A stretch of 64,000 bases of DNA from Leucobacter celer subsp. astrifaciens (GCF_001273835.1 NZ_JHEI01000143.1:1-64000), one strand, 5' to 3'. Shown: positions 1-10,882, numbered from the stretch's first letter. Notes: a model not told the origin generated them from the sequence alone. Made by a program: numbers and translations.

Positions 1-120
1 ACTGACGCGCGAAGAAAAGAAGAATGAGGGGGCGGGGCGGGGCTGCGGCGGACGCGGGCGCGGGCGCGGACGCGGGCGCGGGGCCGGCGGGCATTGGGGC
101 CGGGCATCAGCGAGGCCGGG

Positions 121-126
121 TAAACT
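121..126 (+). promoter_or_regulatory. -10 box of ispH, probable leaderless start
   Basis: TAAACT lies 7 nt before the ispH ATG with no Shine-Dalgarno sequence. The spacing fits a transcript that begins at or next to the start codon. Confidence 0.5.
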
Positions 127-133
127 TCGGGGC

Positions 134-1243
134 ATGAGCGAGACTCGGGCGACCGCGGAGAGGATCCGGGATCAGCGCACCGTCGGGGCGCCGGTCGTGT
201 CTCTCGCGATGCCGCGCATGCGACGCGAGGCGGGGCGCCTCAAGGATCTGCCGGTCGGCGGAGCGAAGCAGGTGCTGCTGGCCGCGCCGCGCGGGTACTG
301 CGCCGGGGTGGACCGTGCGGTCGTGGCCGTGGAGCGGGCGCTGGATCGCTACGGGGCGCCGGTCTACGTGCGCAAGCAGATCGTGCACAACGTGCACGTG
401 GTGCGCACCCTGGAGAAGATGGGGGCGATCTTCGTCGAGGAGGTCGACGAGGTGCCCGAGGGAGCGAACGTCGTGTTCTCGGCTCACGGGGTCTCTCCCG
501 CGGTGGTGCACGCGGCTGCGGATCGCGGCCTGCACGCCATCGACGCCACCTGCCCGCTCGTCACGAAGGTGCACCGCGAGGCCGTGCGCTTCGCGAAGCA
601 GGACATGGAGATCCTGCTCATCGGTCACACCGGCCACGAGGAGGTCGAGGGCACCAGCGGCGAGGCCCCGGAACACATCACGATCGTGAACTCGCCCGAC
701 GAGGTCGACTCGCTCGAGGTGCGCGACCCCGAGAACCTGGTGTGGCTCTCACAGACCACCCTCTCGGTCGACGAGACGATGGAGACCGTGCGGCGGTTGC
801 GCGAGCGCTTCCCGCTGCTGCAGGATCCGCCGAGCGACGACATCTGCTACGCCACGCAGAACCGGCAGGTCGCCATCAAGCAGATCGCGCCGCGCGCCGA
901 TCTGGTGCTGGTGGTGGGATCCGCGAACTCCTCGAACTCGGTGCGCCTCAAGGAGGTCGCCCTCGAGTACGGTGCGAGGGCCGCGTACCGCGTCGACTTC
1001 GCGAGCGAGGTGCGGCAGGAGTGGCTCGACGGCGTGCGCACCATCGGCGTGACGAGCGGGGCATCGGTGCCCGAGGTGCTGGTGCAGGAGCTGCTCGACG
1101 ACCTCGCCGACGCGGGGTACTCCGACGTCGAGGCGACCGTGACCGCTGAGGAGGACCTGGTGTTCTCACTGCCCAAGGAGCTGCGCCAGGACGCGGCGGG
1201 CCGGACGGACGCGCGCGCACTCGGCGGGCGCGTGCGTCAGTAG
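134..1243 (+). CDS. ispH: 4-hydroxy-3-methylbut-2-enyl diphosphate reductase (IspH)
   Basis: Last enzyme of the MEP isoprenoid pathway; it reduces HMBPP to IPP and DMAPP in the cytosol with a [4Fe-4S] cluster. The three cluster cysteines are visible at Cys56 (PRGYCAGV), Cys140 (DATCPLV) and Cys238 ([11 protein letters not shown]), together with the SAHGVSP substrate motif. The 369 aa length is slightly above the family core because of an N-terminal extension of about 45 residues before the first motif. The ATG is chosen because a TANNNT box stands 7 nt upstream. It is convergent with the PLP enzyme downstream. Identification is secure. Confidence 0.97.
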   Translation: MSETRATAERIRDQRTVGAPVVSLAMPRMRREAGRLKDLPVGGAKQVLLAAPRGYCAGVDRAVVAVERALDRYGAPVYVRKQIVHNVHVVRTLEKMGAIFVEEVDEVPEGANVVFSAHGVSPAVVHAAADRGLHAIDATCPLVTKVHREAVRFAKQDMEILLIGHTGHEEVEGTSGEAPEHITIVNSPDEVDSLEVRDPENLVWLSQTTLSVDETMETVRRLRERFPLLQDPPSDDICYATQNRQVAIKQIAPRADLVLVVGSANSSNSVRLKEVALEYGARAAYRVDFASEVRQEWLDGVRTIGVTSGASVPEVLVQELLDDLADAGYSDVEATVTAEEDLVFSLPKELRQDAAGRTDARALGGRVRQ

Positions 1244-1346
1244 GAACGCTGGGCGGAGTCGTCGCTCGGGATCTGCCGGCGATCCGAACCGCTTCGGGAT
1301 CCCCGATCCGGGAAGTACCGGCGCGGGATCGGCCATCGGCGCGGGA

Positions 1347-2831
1347 TCAGGGCTCCGAGACGCGCGCCAGCAGTTCGATGAGCAGCGCCTCGGCGACGGG
1401 CGTCGGCAGCTGCTCGGCGAGCGCCATGAGCGGTGCGAGGCGCCCGGGGAGGCCGCCGTTCGCATCGACGCGCACCCCCGCCGCCCGCAGGATGCGCCAG
1501 GCCGCGCTGGGGCCCGGCACGCGCGCGCCCGAACCGTACCCCAGCATGCGCAGGGCGGCGAGTTCCGCACGCGGGTTCGCGCGCGGCCGGCCCCGCACGG
1601 TGTCGGCCGCGCGGGTGAGCGCGGCGAGGAGTTCGGGAAGCGCGCGCTCGGTGACCGGGGTGACGGTGAGGTGCGCGCTGTGGGGCAGGCGCACGCCGTT
1701 CGCCTGGGGGAAGCCCGGCTGGTGCTGGATGCGGAACCCGAGCCGGGCGACCTCGTCGGCGAGGTGATGAGGATCGACCCGCGCTGCAGGGGGCACCGAC
1801 TCGTCGGTGATGAGCGCGATCGCCGGCCCCGCCGGGCGACCCTGCACGACGAGCCCGTCGATGCGCTCCACCGCCGCGACGATGGCCGCCGTCGCGCGTA
1901 CGCACCGGGCCGTCAGCTCGGCGTATCCCTGCGCTCCGAGGCGCTGTGTGATCGCCCAGGCCGCGGCGGTCGGCGACGCTGACCGCGAGCCGAGCAGTGT
2001 CGGGTTGACCACCGGATATCCCGGCCAGCGGGTGGTGGCGAAGAACTGCGCGCGGTGGCGCCTGCGTCCGCGGTGCAGCAGCACCGAGACGCCCTTCGGG
2101 GCGTAGCCGTACTTGTGCAGATCGGCCGAGATGCTCGTGACCCCCGGCACGCGGAAGTCCCACGCCGCGAGCCCCGGCCACCACGGCAGCACGAGGCCGC
2201 CGAAACAGGCGTCGACGTGGCAGGAGATGCCGCGGGCGGCCGCGGCGGCGGCCACCGGACCCACGGGGTCGAGCGCGCCGCTCGGGTAGGCGGGGGCCGA
2301 GACCACCACGAGGGCCACGTCGGGGGCGAGCCGACGGATCAACTCTTCCGAGCGCACGGAGCCGTCGGGCTCGCACGGCACCGGATCCCAGTCGAGATCG
2401 AAGGCGCGGGCCGCCTTCTGGAACGCTGCGTGCGCCGTGGTGGGAGCCACGAGCCGCGGACGGGAGCTCAGCCGCCTCGGATCCGCCGCACGCCAGAGAT
2501 CCCGCGCCGTCTTCACCGCGAGCAGGCAGCTCTCCGTGCCGCCGCTGGTCACGCTGCCCACCACCCGCGCCTGTCGCGTGTCGCCGTGCAGCGCCCGTCG
2601 TGCGAACGCGATCAGGTCGCGCTCCATCGCCGCGATCGAGGGAAAGGCCGTGGGGTCGAGGCCGTTCAGCGGCCGGGCGATCTCGGCTGCCCGAGCGGCG
2701 AGATCGTCGAGCTCGGGCAGTCCCGGATCGTAGACGTAGGCGAGCGTGCGGCCGCCGTGGGTGGGCGCGTCTCGGGTGCGCAGCTCGCGCAGTCGGGCGA
2801 GGATCTCGGCGGAGCGCGAGTCCGGGCTCAT
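1347..2831 (-). CDS. PLP-dependent decarboxylase/lyase, sphingosine-1-phosphate lyase-like
   Basis: 494 aa group II PLP-dependent decarboxylase-fold enzyme. The motif SADLHKYGYAPKG places the Schiff-base lysine at Lys240, with the conserved HVDACFGG upstream; this lysine context resembles sphingosine-1-phosphate lyase and glutamate decarboxylase. The GSVTSGGTES glycine-rich PLP phosphate loop is also visible. The ATG overlaps the stop of the upstream MFS gene by 4 nt (ATGA), so the two are translationally coupled and the transporter may carry its substrate or product. The substrate cannot be told from sequence; phosphorylated sphingoid bases, amino acids and other amines are all possible. Confidence 0.8.
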   Translation of the reverse strand: MSPDSRSAEILARLRELRTRDAPTHGGRTLAYVYDPGLPELDDLAARAAEIARPLNGLDPTAFPSIAAMERDLIAFARRALHGDTRQARVVGSVTSGGTESCLLAVKTARDLWRAADPRRLSSRPRLVAPTTAHAAFQKAARAFDLDWDPVPCEPDGSVRSEELIRRLAPDVALVVVSAPAYPSGALDPVGPVAAAAAARGISCHVDACFGGLVLPWWPGLAAWDFRVPGVTSISADLHKYGYAPKGVSVLLHRGRRRHRAQFFATTRWPGYPVVNPTLLGSRSASPTAAAWAITQRLGAQGYAELTARCVRATAAIVAAVERIDGLVVQGRPAGPAIALITDESVPPAARVDPHHLADEVARLGFRIQHQPGFPQANGVRLPHSAHLTVTPVTERALPELLAALTRAADTVRGRPRANPRAELAALRMLGYGSGARVPGPSAAWRILRAAGVRVDANGGLPGRLAPLMALAEQLPTPVAEALLIELLARVSEP

Positions 2832-4267
2832 CGCGAGTTCTCCGGCACGAGATCGTGCTCCCGCAGCCGGTACCGGCCCAGCGCGACCAGGCTCAGCAGC
2901 ATGAGCGCTGCGGGCAGCAGGCTGAACGACGTCGCGATCCCGGCGATGGCGGCCGCCGGCTGCTGCACGGAGACGCCGGCCGTCGACTCGACGTAGCCCG
3001 TGAGGGCGAGCACCACGGTGAGCACGGTGGCGCCGAGCGCCATGCCGGCCGTCTCGCCGGCGGTCCACACCCCGCCGAAGACGCCCGCGCGGCTGCCGCG
3101 CGCCGCGGCGCGGTCTGCATCGGTGCCGTTTGCGTCGGTGCCGTCTACCGCGGTGCCGTCTACCGCGGTGCCGCTGGTCGCGGCGCCGATCCTGTCGTAG
3201 CTGATCACGTCGGGCAGCATCGCCATGGGCAGCGTCTGCATCCCGGCGTACGCCGCGCCGGCGAGGGCGACCGGTGCCACGATCCACCACCCCGGAGCCC
3301 AGATCATGCCGGTGAGCGCGAGCGTCGCGAGCAGGAACACGAGGCTCGCGAGGCGGAAGGCTCGCTCCTTGCCGACCCGGTCGGCCACCAGCCGCCACAG
3401 CGGCGCCACGAGCAGCGCGGGTGCGATCAGCGCGATGAAGAGCACGGTGACCGCGCCCTCGTCCCGCAGGATCCAGGCGGCGACGAACTGCGCGCCCGCG
3501 AGCATCAGCCCCGTCGCGAGCCCCTGCAGCATGAATGTCGCGAGCAGTGCCCGGAACGGCTGGCTCTCGCGCAGCACCGCGAGCCCGGCTCGGTAGTGGG
3601 CGAGCGCTCCGAGCGGGGGATCCGCTCCGCGGTCGGCGGCCACCGCGGGAGTTCCGCGCGGCACGACGCTCGTCGCGACGAGCAGGCCCGCGGCCAGGAC
3701 GATCGCGGCGCCCAGGGCCATGACGAGGTAGCCGAGCATGGGGTCCTCGGGGAACAGCCCGCGCAGTTCGGGGCCGCCCGCGCCGAAGAGCAGGATCGCG
3801 AGCGTCAGCACGACCACTCGCCAGGTGAGCAGTCGGGTGCGCTCGCGGTAGCCGTCGGTCAGCTCGGCGGGAAGTGCGATGTACGGCACCTGGAACAGGC
3901 TGAAGAAGGTCGCTGCGGCGACGAAGGCGACGAGCACCCACAGCGCCGACGGGAGGGGACCGAAGCCGCTCGGCACGGCGAAGGTGAGCACGAAGGCGAC
4001 GGGCAGGCCGATCGACCCGAGGAGCATGGGCCCGCGACGGGATCCGCTTCGGGCGAGCGCCCGGTCGCTGAGCCCGCCGATCACCGGGTCGATCAGCACG
4101 TCCCACACCTTGGCGAGCGTGACGATGGCTCCCGCCGCGAGCGCGGTGACACCCAGTGAATCGGTGAGGAAGTAGACGAGCACGAGGCCCGGAAGCGTCG
4201 CGAAACCGCCCGTCGCCAGGGAGCCGATCGCGTAGCGGGAGACGACGCCCCGCGACAGGCGGTTCAT
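2828..4267 (-). CDS. MFS transporter, GPH-type (MFS_2)
   Basis: 479 aa integral membrane protein with about 12 hydrophobic segments. The N-terminal segment with WDVLIDPVIGGLSDR resembles glycoside-pentoside-hexuronide/cation symporters (MFS_2), including the conserved aspartates after TM2. A low-complexity loop around residues 360-385 is made of TAVDG-like pentapeptides. It starts 2 nt after the DUF6264-like gene and overlaps the PLP enzyme gene by 4 nt, so it is the third gene of a four-gene operon starting with aldolase. Substrate unknown; sugars are usual for the family, but the coupling to a PLP enzyme leaves amines or lipids open. Confidence 0.85.
   Translation of the reverse strand: MNRLSRGVVSRYAIGSLATGGFATLPGLVLVYFLTDSLGVTALAAGAIVTLAKVWDVLIDPVIGGLSDRALARSGSRRGPMLLGSIGLPVAFVLTFAVPSGFGPLPSALWVLVAFVAAATFFSLFQVPYIALPAELTDGYRERTRLLTWRVVVLTLAILLFGAGGPELRGLFPEDPMLGYLVMALGAAIVLAAGLLVATSVVPRGTPAVAADRGADPPLGALAHYRAGLAVLRESQPFRALLATFMLQGLATGLMLAGAQFVAAWILRDEGAVTVLFIALIAPALLVAPLWRLVADRVGKERAFRLASLVFLLATLALTGMIWAPGWWIVAPVALAGAAYAGMQTLPMAMLPDVISYDRIGAATSGTAVDGTAVDGTDANGTDADRAAARGSRAGVFGGVWTAGETAGMALGATVLTVVLALTGYVESTAGVSVQQPAAAIAGIATSFSLLPAALMLLSLVALGRYRLREHDLVPENSR
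3122..3181. repeat. In-frame 15-bp tandem repeat in the MFS gene
   Basis: Four consecutive 15-mers, two identical copies of GGTGCCGTCTACCGC flanked by two variants, encode TAVDG-like pentapeptides in a loop of the transporter. The array keeps the frame, so copy number could vary without breaking the gene. Confidence 0.8.
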
Positions 4268-4269
4268 GG

Positions 4270-5024
4270 CTACTGCAGGCCCTGCAGGTACTGCATCATG
4301 CGCTCGAGCGAGCCCGTGGGGTCGTTCTCCAGCTGCTGCATGATCTCGGGTGCTCCGCCGATCGCGATCATCGGGATGATCAGCGCGAGCAGCACGGCGA
4401 CGGCGCCGGCTGCGAGGGGCACCCAGAAGGCGAGCTTGCGCGCGCGCATGCGCTGGATCGAGAAGATGAGCGTGACCGCGAACAGCAGCAGCACCGCGAA
4501 GCCGCTCACCATGCCGAGCGTGCCCACCCAGGGTGCGATCGCGGGGGAGTCGATGCCGATCATGTTGGCGGTGAGTCGCAGCTGCGACTCCAGCGAGAAG
4601 AAGGAGGCGGCCGAGTTCAGAGCGCCGAACGCGCCGATCACGAGCAGGATGATCGTGATCACGCGGTCGGCGACGCGGGGCTTGCGCCCATCGGCAGGAG
4701 GTGCCGGCGCGGCCTGGGGCTCGGTCGCGCGGTAGGGGGACGAGTCACCCCGGTTCTGGTTCTGGTTCTGGTTCTCGCTCTGGCGCGACGGGTACGCGGG
4801 TGCGGGCGCAGCGGGACTGCCGCCTGCCCCCAGGTTGTGAGGCACCCCTGCGATGGGGGCGGATCCCTGCGCGGGCGCGTCGTTCGCCGGTGCGGCCGAG
4901 GCTCCCGCGGCCGGGTCTGACGGGTCCGCCGGGGGCTTCCACTCCCAGCCCTCCGGGGCCAGCTCGCCGTAGGCGGGAGTGGGACGGGCGGGGCGCTCGT
5001 CCTCCGGCCGCTGGTGCTCGGCCA

Positions 5025-5025
<1 letters not shown>
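4270..5025 (-). CDS. Proline/alanine-rich membrane protein, DUF6264-like
   Basis: 251 aa. The first 115 residues are disordered (Pro, Ala, Gly, Gln/Asn-rich), then three or so membrane segments follow (about 123-145, 163-190, 200-225). It resembles small DUF6264 membrane proteins of Microbacteriaceae; the assignment rests on recall of that family, not on a search. The GTG start shares one base with the TAG stop of the aldolase gene (TAGTG), which supports this start and indicates coupling. Role unknown. Confidence 0.65.
4752..4775. repeat. GGTTCT x4 microsatellite
   Basis: Four perfect copies of GGTTCT on the + strand encode alternating Asn-Gln in the linker of the minus-strand membrane protein. 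The 6-bp unit preserves the frame. Confidence 0.85.
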
Positions 5026-6053
<1,028 letters not shown>

Positions 6054-6118
6054 GGGTTTCGGATCTCCTTGCGTCTGAGCGGGTCGGCATCGGCCGCGGT
6101 CCCACTCCAGTCTAGGGG

Positions 6119-6124
6119 TAGGGT
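6119..6124 (+). promoter_or_regulatory. -10 box of glpX
   Basis: TAGGGT ends 7 nt before the glpX ATG, which has no Shine-Dalgarno sequence; probable leaderless transcript. Confidence 0.5.
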
Positions 6125-6131
6125 TGGGGAT

Positions 6132-7115
6132 ATGACGGAACCTGTTTCGCTTGGTGAATGGCAGCCGGATCGCAACCTCGCGATGGAGTTGGTGCGTGCG
6201 ACCGAGGCGGCCGCGATGCGCGCGACGCCGTGGATCGGTCGCGGCGATAAGAACGCGGCCGACGGCGCCGCGGTCGACGCAATGCGCCGCTTCCTCGCCA
6301 CGGTCAACATGAACGGCACTGTGGTGATCGGCGAGGGCGAGAAGGACGACGCGCCGTGGCTCTACAACGGCGAGGTGGTCGGCAACGGGCACGGCGCCGA
6401 CTGCGACGTCGCGGTGGACCCGATCGACGGCACCCGGCTCACCGCAGAGGGGCGCCCCGGTGCGCTCTCGGTGATCGCGGTGGCCGACCGCGGCAGCATG
6501 TACGACCCGTCCGCGGTGTTCTACATGGACAAGCTCGTGTGCGGTCCCGACGGTGTGGGTGTGGTCGACATCCGCAAGCCCATCGGCGCGAACATCCGCG
6601 ATCTTGCGAAGGCGAAGAAGGTCGATGTGTCCGACATCCGCGTCGCGGTGCTGGATCGGCCTCGGCACGAGCAGCTGATCGCCGAGATCCGGGAGGCCGG
6701 AGCCGGCACGCGCCTGCTCATGGACGGTGACGTCGCGGGTGGCGTGAACGCTGCCAGGTGGGACTCGCGCATCGACATGTGCGTCGGCATCGGCGGCACT
6801 CCCGAGGGCATCATCACCGCCTGCGCCGTGAAGGCGCTCGGCGGTGTCATCCAGGGCCGTCTGTGGCCGAAGGACGACGACGAGCGTCAGAAGGCGATCG
6901 ACGCCGGGCACGACCTCAGCCGGGTGCTCGAGGCGAACGACCTGGTGTCGAGCGACAACTCCTACTTCGTGGCGACCGGCATCACGTCGGCCGACTTCGT
7001 CGAGGGCGTGCAGCGCCGTGGGCCGTTCGTGCGCGCGGAGAGCATCGTGATGCGTTCCCACTCGGGCACGATCCGCCACGTCATCAGCGACATGGACCCC
7101 AACCGCTGGATCTGA
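6132..7115 (+). CDS. glpX: Class II fructose-1,6-bisphosphatase (GlpX)
   Basis: 327 aa cytosolic phosphatase that removes the 1-phosphate of fructose 1,6-bisphosphate in gluconeogenesis. Metal-binding signatures GEGEKD (68-73) and DPIDGT (96-101) are intact, as is a GGTPEG motif. Length is normal for the family. The ATG is chosen because an actinobacterial -10 box stands 7 nt upstream and the homologous N-terminus (RNLAMELVRATEAAA) follows. Divergent from the aldolase gene, convergent with rmuC. Confidence 0.97.
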   Translation: MTEPVSLGEWQPDRNLAMELVRATEAAAMRATPWIGRGDKNAADGAAVDAMRRFLATVNMNGTVVIGEGEKDDAPWLYNGEVVGNGHGADCDVAVDPIDGTRLTAEGRPGALSVIAVADRGSMYDPSAVFYMDKLVCGPDGVGVVDIRKPIGANIRDLAKAKKVDVSDIRVAVLDRPRHEQLIAEIREAGAGTRLLMDGDVAGGVNAARWDSRIDMCVGIGGTPEGIITACAVKALGGVIQGRLWPKDDDERQKAIDAGHDLSRVLEANDLVSSDNSYFVATGITSADFVEGVQRRGPFVRAESIVMRSHSGTIRHVISDMDPNRWI

Positions 7116-7190
7116 TCCGCGGCGCGGCGGCGCATCCTCCGAGGGGGCGCTGAAGCGATCGGCTCTTCGCCGAGTGTGTGCTTCGAGCGC

Positions 7191-8498
7191 TCAGACGCGT
7201 TCGTCCGAGTCCTCGGTCGTACCCGGCCGAAGTTCGGGAGCGACGAGCGGGCGCACGGCGTCGTCGAGTTGCGCGGGCTCGGTGCCGATGCGGTCTCCGT
7301 TGAGCGCGCCGATCTTGCGCGCGGTGGGCAGCACCTGGCGTTCGAGGGACCCGATGTAGGCGTTGTAGTCCTGCACGCTCCGTGAGAGGGTGCGGCCCAG
7401 CTTGTCGAGGTGCGTGGCCGTGCGGCCGATGCGCGTGTGCAGCTCTCGGCTGAGGTCGAAGAGCGTGCGCGCCTCGGCCGTGAGCGATTCCTGCCTCCAG
7501 CTGTGGGCGATCGATTTGAGGATCGCCCACAGGCTGACGGGGGAGGCGAGTGCCACTCGCCGCTCGAAGGCGTACTCGAGCAGCAGCGGGTCGGTGTCGA
7601 GCGCGCTGGAGAGCAGAGACTCGCTCGGCACGAAGGCGACGACCAGCTCGGGGGAGTCGGGCAGCGCCGACCAGTAGTCGCGGTTGCTCAGCGCGACGAT
7701 GTGCTCGCGGAGCGCCTTCGCGTGCTTGGCCAGGAGTGCATCGCGACGGGCCTCGGTCGCCCTCCCGTCGGCCTCGTCGGCGCTCGAAGCGCCGTTGCCG
7801 AGGTGCTGCGCCTCGAGATACGCGTCGAACGGCACCTTGGCGTCGATGGCGATCGACTTGCCGCCGGGCAGGTGCACCACGAGATCGGGCCGTGCCGCGC
7901 CGCGTTCGGTGGTGAGCTGCTGCTGCACCTCGAAATCGACGTGCTGGATCATGCCGGCTGCCTCGATGATGCGCCGCAGCTGCGTCTCGCCCCAGAGGCC
8001 GCGGGTGTTGTTCGAGCGCAGAGCCGCCGCGAGATTCTCCGCCGTGCCCCGCAGCTTCTCCTCGGCACGCGCGGCCTGCCGCAGCTGCTCGGCCAGCTCG
8101 CCGTGCTGCGCGACGCGCTGCTGCTCCATGTTCGTGACGGTGTGCTCCAGCTTGCCCAGGCTGTCGCGCAGCGGCGCGAGCTGCTGCAGCACGCGCTGCT
8201 CTTCCCGGTCCAACTCGGATCGCTGCTGCGCGTGCGCGTGCGCGTCCCGCAGCCGCTCTTCGAGCCCCTGCACGCGGGTCTCTGCGGCGGCGAGCTCTTC
8301 GCGCAGCAGGCGTGCGCCCGCTTCGGCGTCGAGTCGCGCCTGCTGCACCGCGAGTGAGCGCTCCTGCTCGGCGCGCGCGGCCGCCTCGCGGACGCGCGTT
8401 TCCCCGGCGGCGGCGGCGAGACGGTGCCCGACCGCGAGACCCGCACCGCCGAAGACCAGCGCTGCGATGACGAGGAGGAGGGTCGTGAGGGGTGTCAT
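7191..8498 (-). CDS. rmuC: DNA recombination protein RmuC family
   Basis: 435 aa. Residues 1-24 form one membrane anchor, about 30-140 is an Ala/Glu/Gln/Arg-rich coiled coil, and the rest is the RmuC nuclease-like domain (LWGETQLRRIIEAAGM, RPDLVVHLPGGKSIAIDAKVPFDAY, VAFVPSE). RmuC proteins limit inversions and recombination at short inverted repeats in E. coli, of interest in a window rich in inverted repeats. The ATG beginning MTPLTTLLL is preferred over an upstream extension because it starts the membrane anchor directly. Single gene, convergent with glpX. Confidence 0.93.
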   Translation of the reverse strand: MTPLTTLLLVIAALVFGGAGLAVGHRLAAAAGETRVREAAARAEQERSLAVQQARLDAEAGARLLREELAAAETRVQGLEERLRDAHAHAQQRSELDREEQRVLQQLAPLRDSLGKLEHTVTNMEQQRVAQHGELAEQLRQAARAEEKLRGTAENLAAALRSNNTRGLWGETQLRRIIEAAGMIQHVDFEVQQQLTTERGAARPDLVVHLPGGKSIAIDAKVPFDAYLEAQHLGNGASSADEADGRATEARRDALLAKHAKALREHIVALSNRDYWSALPDSPELVVAFVPSESLLSSALDTDPLLLEYAFERRVALASPVSLWAILKSIAHSWRQESLTAEARTLFDLSRELHTRIGRTATHLDKLGRTLSRSVQDYNAYIGSLERQVLPTARKIGALNGDRIGTEPAQLDDAVRPLVAPELRPGTTEDSDERV

Positions 8499-8593
8499 GG
8501 GAACATCGTCCCAGCAACCACCGACATTCACGGCGCGCGGCACGGTGGTCGCGCGAGGCGAGCGGGAGATCCGAGGATCCCGGGGAGGCAGAT

Positions 8594-9976
8594 CTACGGC
8601 TCCGACGCCTCAGCCCCGTCCTTGATCTCGACCGAGAACTCGTCGCTGTCGGGGTCGGAGATGATGATGCGATCGAACGCCGGATCGGGCACGAGCGCCC
8701 GCACCCGGTCGCGCACGGTCTGCGCCTCGGCGGCCGAGGCCGACTCCGCGATGTCGATTCGCAGCAGCGTGCGGTCGGCATCGAGCACCCGCACCATGAC
8801 CAACTCGACGCCCGTCACCTCCGCCGAGAATTCGTCGGCGACCTCGTACAGATGCAGCACCTCCTCGGACGAGAGCGCGCCGCCGAAGATGTCGAGTTCG
8901 AGTGGCTGGTCCTCGCCGGGACCGAGGATGCGGAACGGCACCTCGCCCGGGTTCTGCTCGACGAGCAGGGTCACGAGCTCGTCGAGCCCTCGGGTATCGG
9001 AGACCCTGATCACGGGGCCCGGTCCCCAGGACGTCGAGCGGTCGAACTCGATCCGCTCGACCCCGGGAAGCGCCAGCACGGCCTCAACCAGTCGATCCTC
9101 CGGACCCGGGTCATCCGATCCGGTCATGCGGGGCAGCCTCACGTCGACGGCCAGATCGTGGCCCTCCGAGGCGGCGAGGAGTCGGCTCCGCGCCGCCGGA
9201 AGGTCGGATGACGAGGCGATGGCCACCGTCAGGGCGTTGCCCTCGTAGCGCAGCGCGGCGAAGTCCTCCTTGAGCGCGAGCCCGAGCAGCTCCGGCAGCG
9301 CCGACGGGAACTCCCCCGGGGCGAGGCGCAGGGAGACCGCGGGCCCGGGCGAGCCCGTGCCGACGGTCTTCTGCTCGTCACCCAGCTCGATCTCGGCGAC
9401 GAATCCGGAGACCGCCGGCCGCAGATGGTCCAGGAACGGAGCCAGCATCCCGACCTCGGCTGCAGTGGCGGTGAGCCGTAGCTCGGGGTTCAGCCCGTCG
9501 CTCGGCGCCGACAGCTCGTCGGCCTCGAAGAAGGCCAGCTCCAGCGAGCCGGAGAACGGCTCCTCACCACCTGTGGCGGCCGCGGCGATCCCGGAGAAAG
9601 CGACGAGGCGCTCGGCTGGGAAACAGGAATCCCCGAGGTCGTACGCCCTCAGATGCCAGGACCCGTCGGCCGCGTCGGCCTCGGCCTCGACTCTATCGAG
9701 GGGGCGCGACGCGGACTCGCAGCTGGTTTGCGCGATCTTGCGCGCCTGATCCGCGGTGACGCCGGGCTCGAGCGTCAGTTCGCCGGTGGAGTGCGGGCCC
9801 GAGCTGGGCCAGTTGTTGCGGTACGACCAGTCGGACGCGACGACTCCGGACACCTCCCGAAGATCGGACGCCCAGCCCCGCTCCATCAGGTGGAGCGAGC
9901 ACCCGGAGAGCAGCAGTGCTGCGCTCGTCGTCGCGGCTGCCGCGGCGGTGAGCGTGCAACGCCGTTCTGCTCGCAT
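8594..9976 (-). CDS. Predicted lipoprotein of unknown function
   Basis: 460 aa. A signal sequence ends in a lipobox (LLLSGC, Cys26), so the mature protein should be anchored on the outer face of the cytoplasmic membrane. The body is acidic and shows several loosely repeated alpha/beta stretches; no catalytic motif was recognised. The ATG is supported by a TANNNT box 7 nt upstream. It lies 29 nt after the exonuclease gene on the same strand but probably has its own promoter. Confidence 0.75.
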   Translation of the reverse strand: MRAERRCTLTAAAAATTSAALLLSGCSLHLMERGWASDLREVSGVVASDWSYRNNWPSSGPHSTGELTLEPGVTADQARKIAQTSCESASRPLDRVEAEADAADGSWHLRAYDLGDSCFPAERLVAFSGIAAAATGGEEPFSGSLELAFFEADELSAPSDGLNPELRLTATAAEVGMLAPFLDHLRPAVSGFVAEIELGDEQKTVGTGSPGPAVSLRLAPGEFPSALPELLGLALKEDFAALRYEGNALTVAIASSSDLPAARSRLLAASEGHDLAVDVRLPRMTGSDDPGPEDRLVEAVLALPGVERIEFDRSTSWGPGPVIRVSDTRGLDELVTLLVEQNPGEVPFRILGPGEDQPLELDIFGGALSSEEVLHLYEVADEFSAEVTGVELVMVRVLDADRTLLRIDIAESASAAEAQTVRDRVRALVPDPAFDRIIISDPDSDEFSVEIKDGAEASEP

Positions 9977-9983
9977 GCGCCTC

Positions 9984-9989
9984 ACTCTA
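9984..9989 (-). promoter_or_regulatory. -10 box of the lipoprotein gene
   Basis: Read on the minus strand this is TAGAGT, 7 nt before the ATG; no Shine-Dalgarno sequence is present. Confidence 0.45.
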
Positions 9990-10005
9990 CCGACTCGCCC
10001 ATCGC

Positions 10006-10590
10006 CTACAGCTTGAGCGGGATCGCCTTGAGCTGCTGGATGCGCAGGCCGGTCTTCTTGGCGAGCTGGACGAGATCGTCGACCTCGTGCCGGCGCGCCG
10101 CGTCCGAGATGATCGCCGCGCAGGCCTCGGCGTCGGCGAGCGCGTCGTGGTGCGCGAACTCCCCGAAGCCGGCCGCCTCGGCCGCGAGCGGGAGCCGGTG
10201 CGAGGGGATCTCGTAGGTCTTGCGCGACACCTGCACGCTGCACAGGTACTTGAGCCGGGGCGTCGGGGTCACGGTCTCGGCGCAGGCCGCGCGGATCACG
10301 CCCATGTCGAAGCTGGCATTGTGCGCGACGGTCACGTCGGCGTCGATGAACTCCCGCAGCTCGTCGAGCTGATCCTCCCAGGTGCGCGCGGACGCGACCA
10401 TCTCGGCCGTGATCCCGTGGATCTTGATGTTGAAGGGGAGGAACTCGGCGTGGCCCGCCGGGGGACGGATGAGCCACTCGGCGCGATCCACCACCCTGCC
10501 GGAGCGCACCCGCACGAGGCCGACCGCGCAGGCCGACGAGGGATGGCTGTTGGCGGTCTCGAAATCGATGGCGGTGAAGTCGACGGGCAT
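10006..10590 (-). CDS. DEDDh 3'-5' exonuclease (DnaQ/Pol III epsilon-like)
   Basis: 194 aa exonuclease of the RNase T/DnaQ superfamily. Exo I is AIDFETA (Asp9, Glu11), Exo II is AHNASFDMGV, and Exo III is HHDALADAEA with the His of the DEDDh subclass. It is a stand-alone domain, so it may proofread or trim DNA or RNA 3' ends rather than act in the replicase core. The start is the first ATG of the domain; no good Shine-Dalgarno sequence is seen. The 292 nt upstream, up to the monooxygenase gene, hold no recognised element. Confidence 0.88.
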   Translation of the reverse strand: MPVDFTAIDFETANSHPSSACAVGLVRVRSGRVVDRAEWLIRPPAGHAEFLPFNIKIHGITAEMVASARTWEDQLDELREFIDADVTVAHNASFDMGVIRAACAETVTPTPRLKYLCSVQVSRKTYEIPSHRLPLAAEAAGFGEFAHHDALADAEACAAIISDAARRHEVDDLVQLAKKTGLRIQQLKAIPLKL

Positions 10591-10882
10591 TAAATATCCA
10601 TTACTGAGATGTCACCCCAGCGAGCAACGATCGTGATTGTGTGGTCGGCACTAACGGGCACGCATCTACCCTGGCATACACCGCTGACAGACCGCGCCGA
10701 TCGGCCGCTCCGGTGCGTTCGGACTCCAGGCATCGAACGGGTGAGGACCGTGAGGTGCGCCCGAGCAGCCCCGCAGCAGGCCTCGGAGAGGGCTCGGTCG
10801 GGAGCGGGGGACGGGGTGGTACGGGGTGGGAGTACGTTGGAGACATTCATCACATGAATCCCAGAGCGAAAGGCCGGTGCCC

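Noticed and set aside
1..120. Tandem GACGCGGGCGCG units before ispH
   Set aside because: Two copies and a half in very GC-rich DNA; too short to separate from composition bias.
107..676. Long open frames antisense to ispH
   Set aside because: Arg/His-rich translation with no domain; a typical high-GC shadow of the opposite strand.
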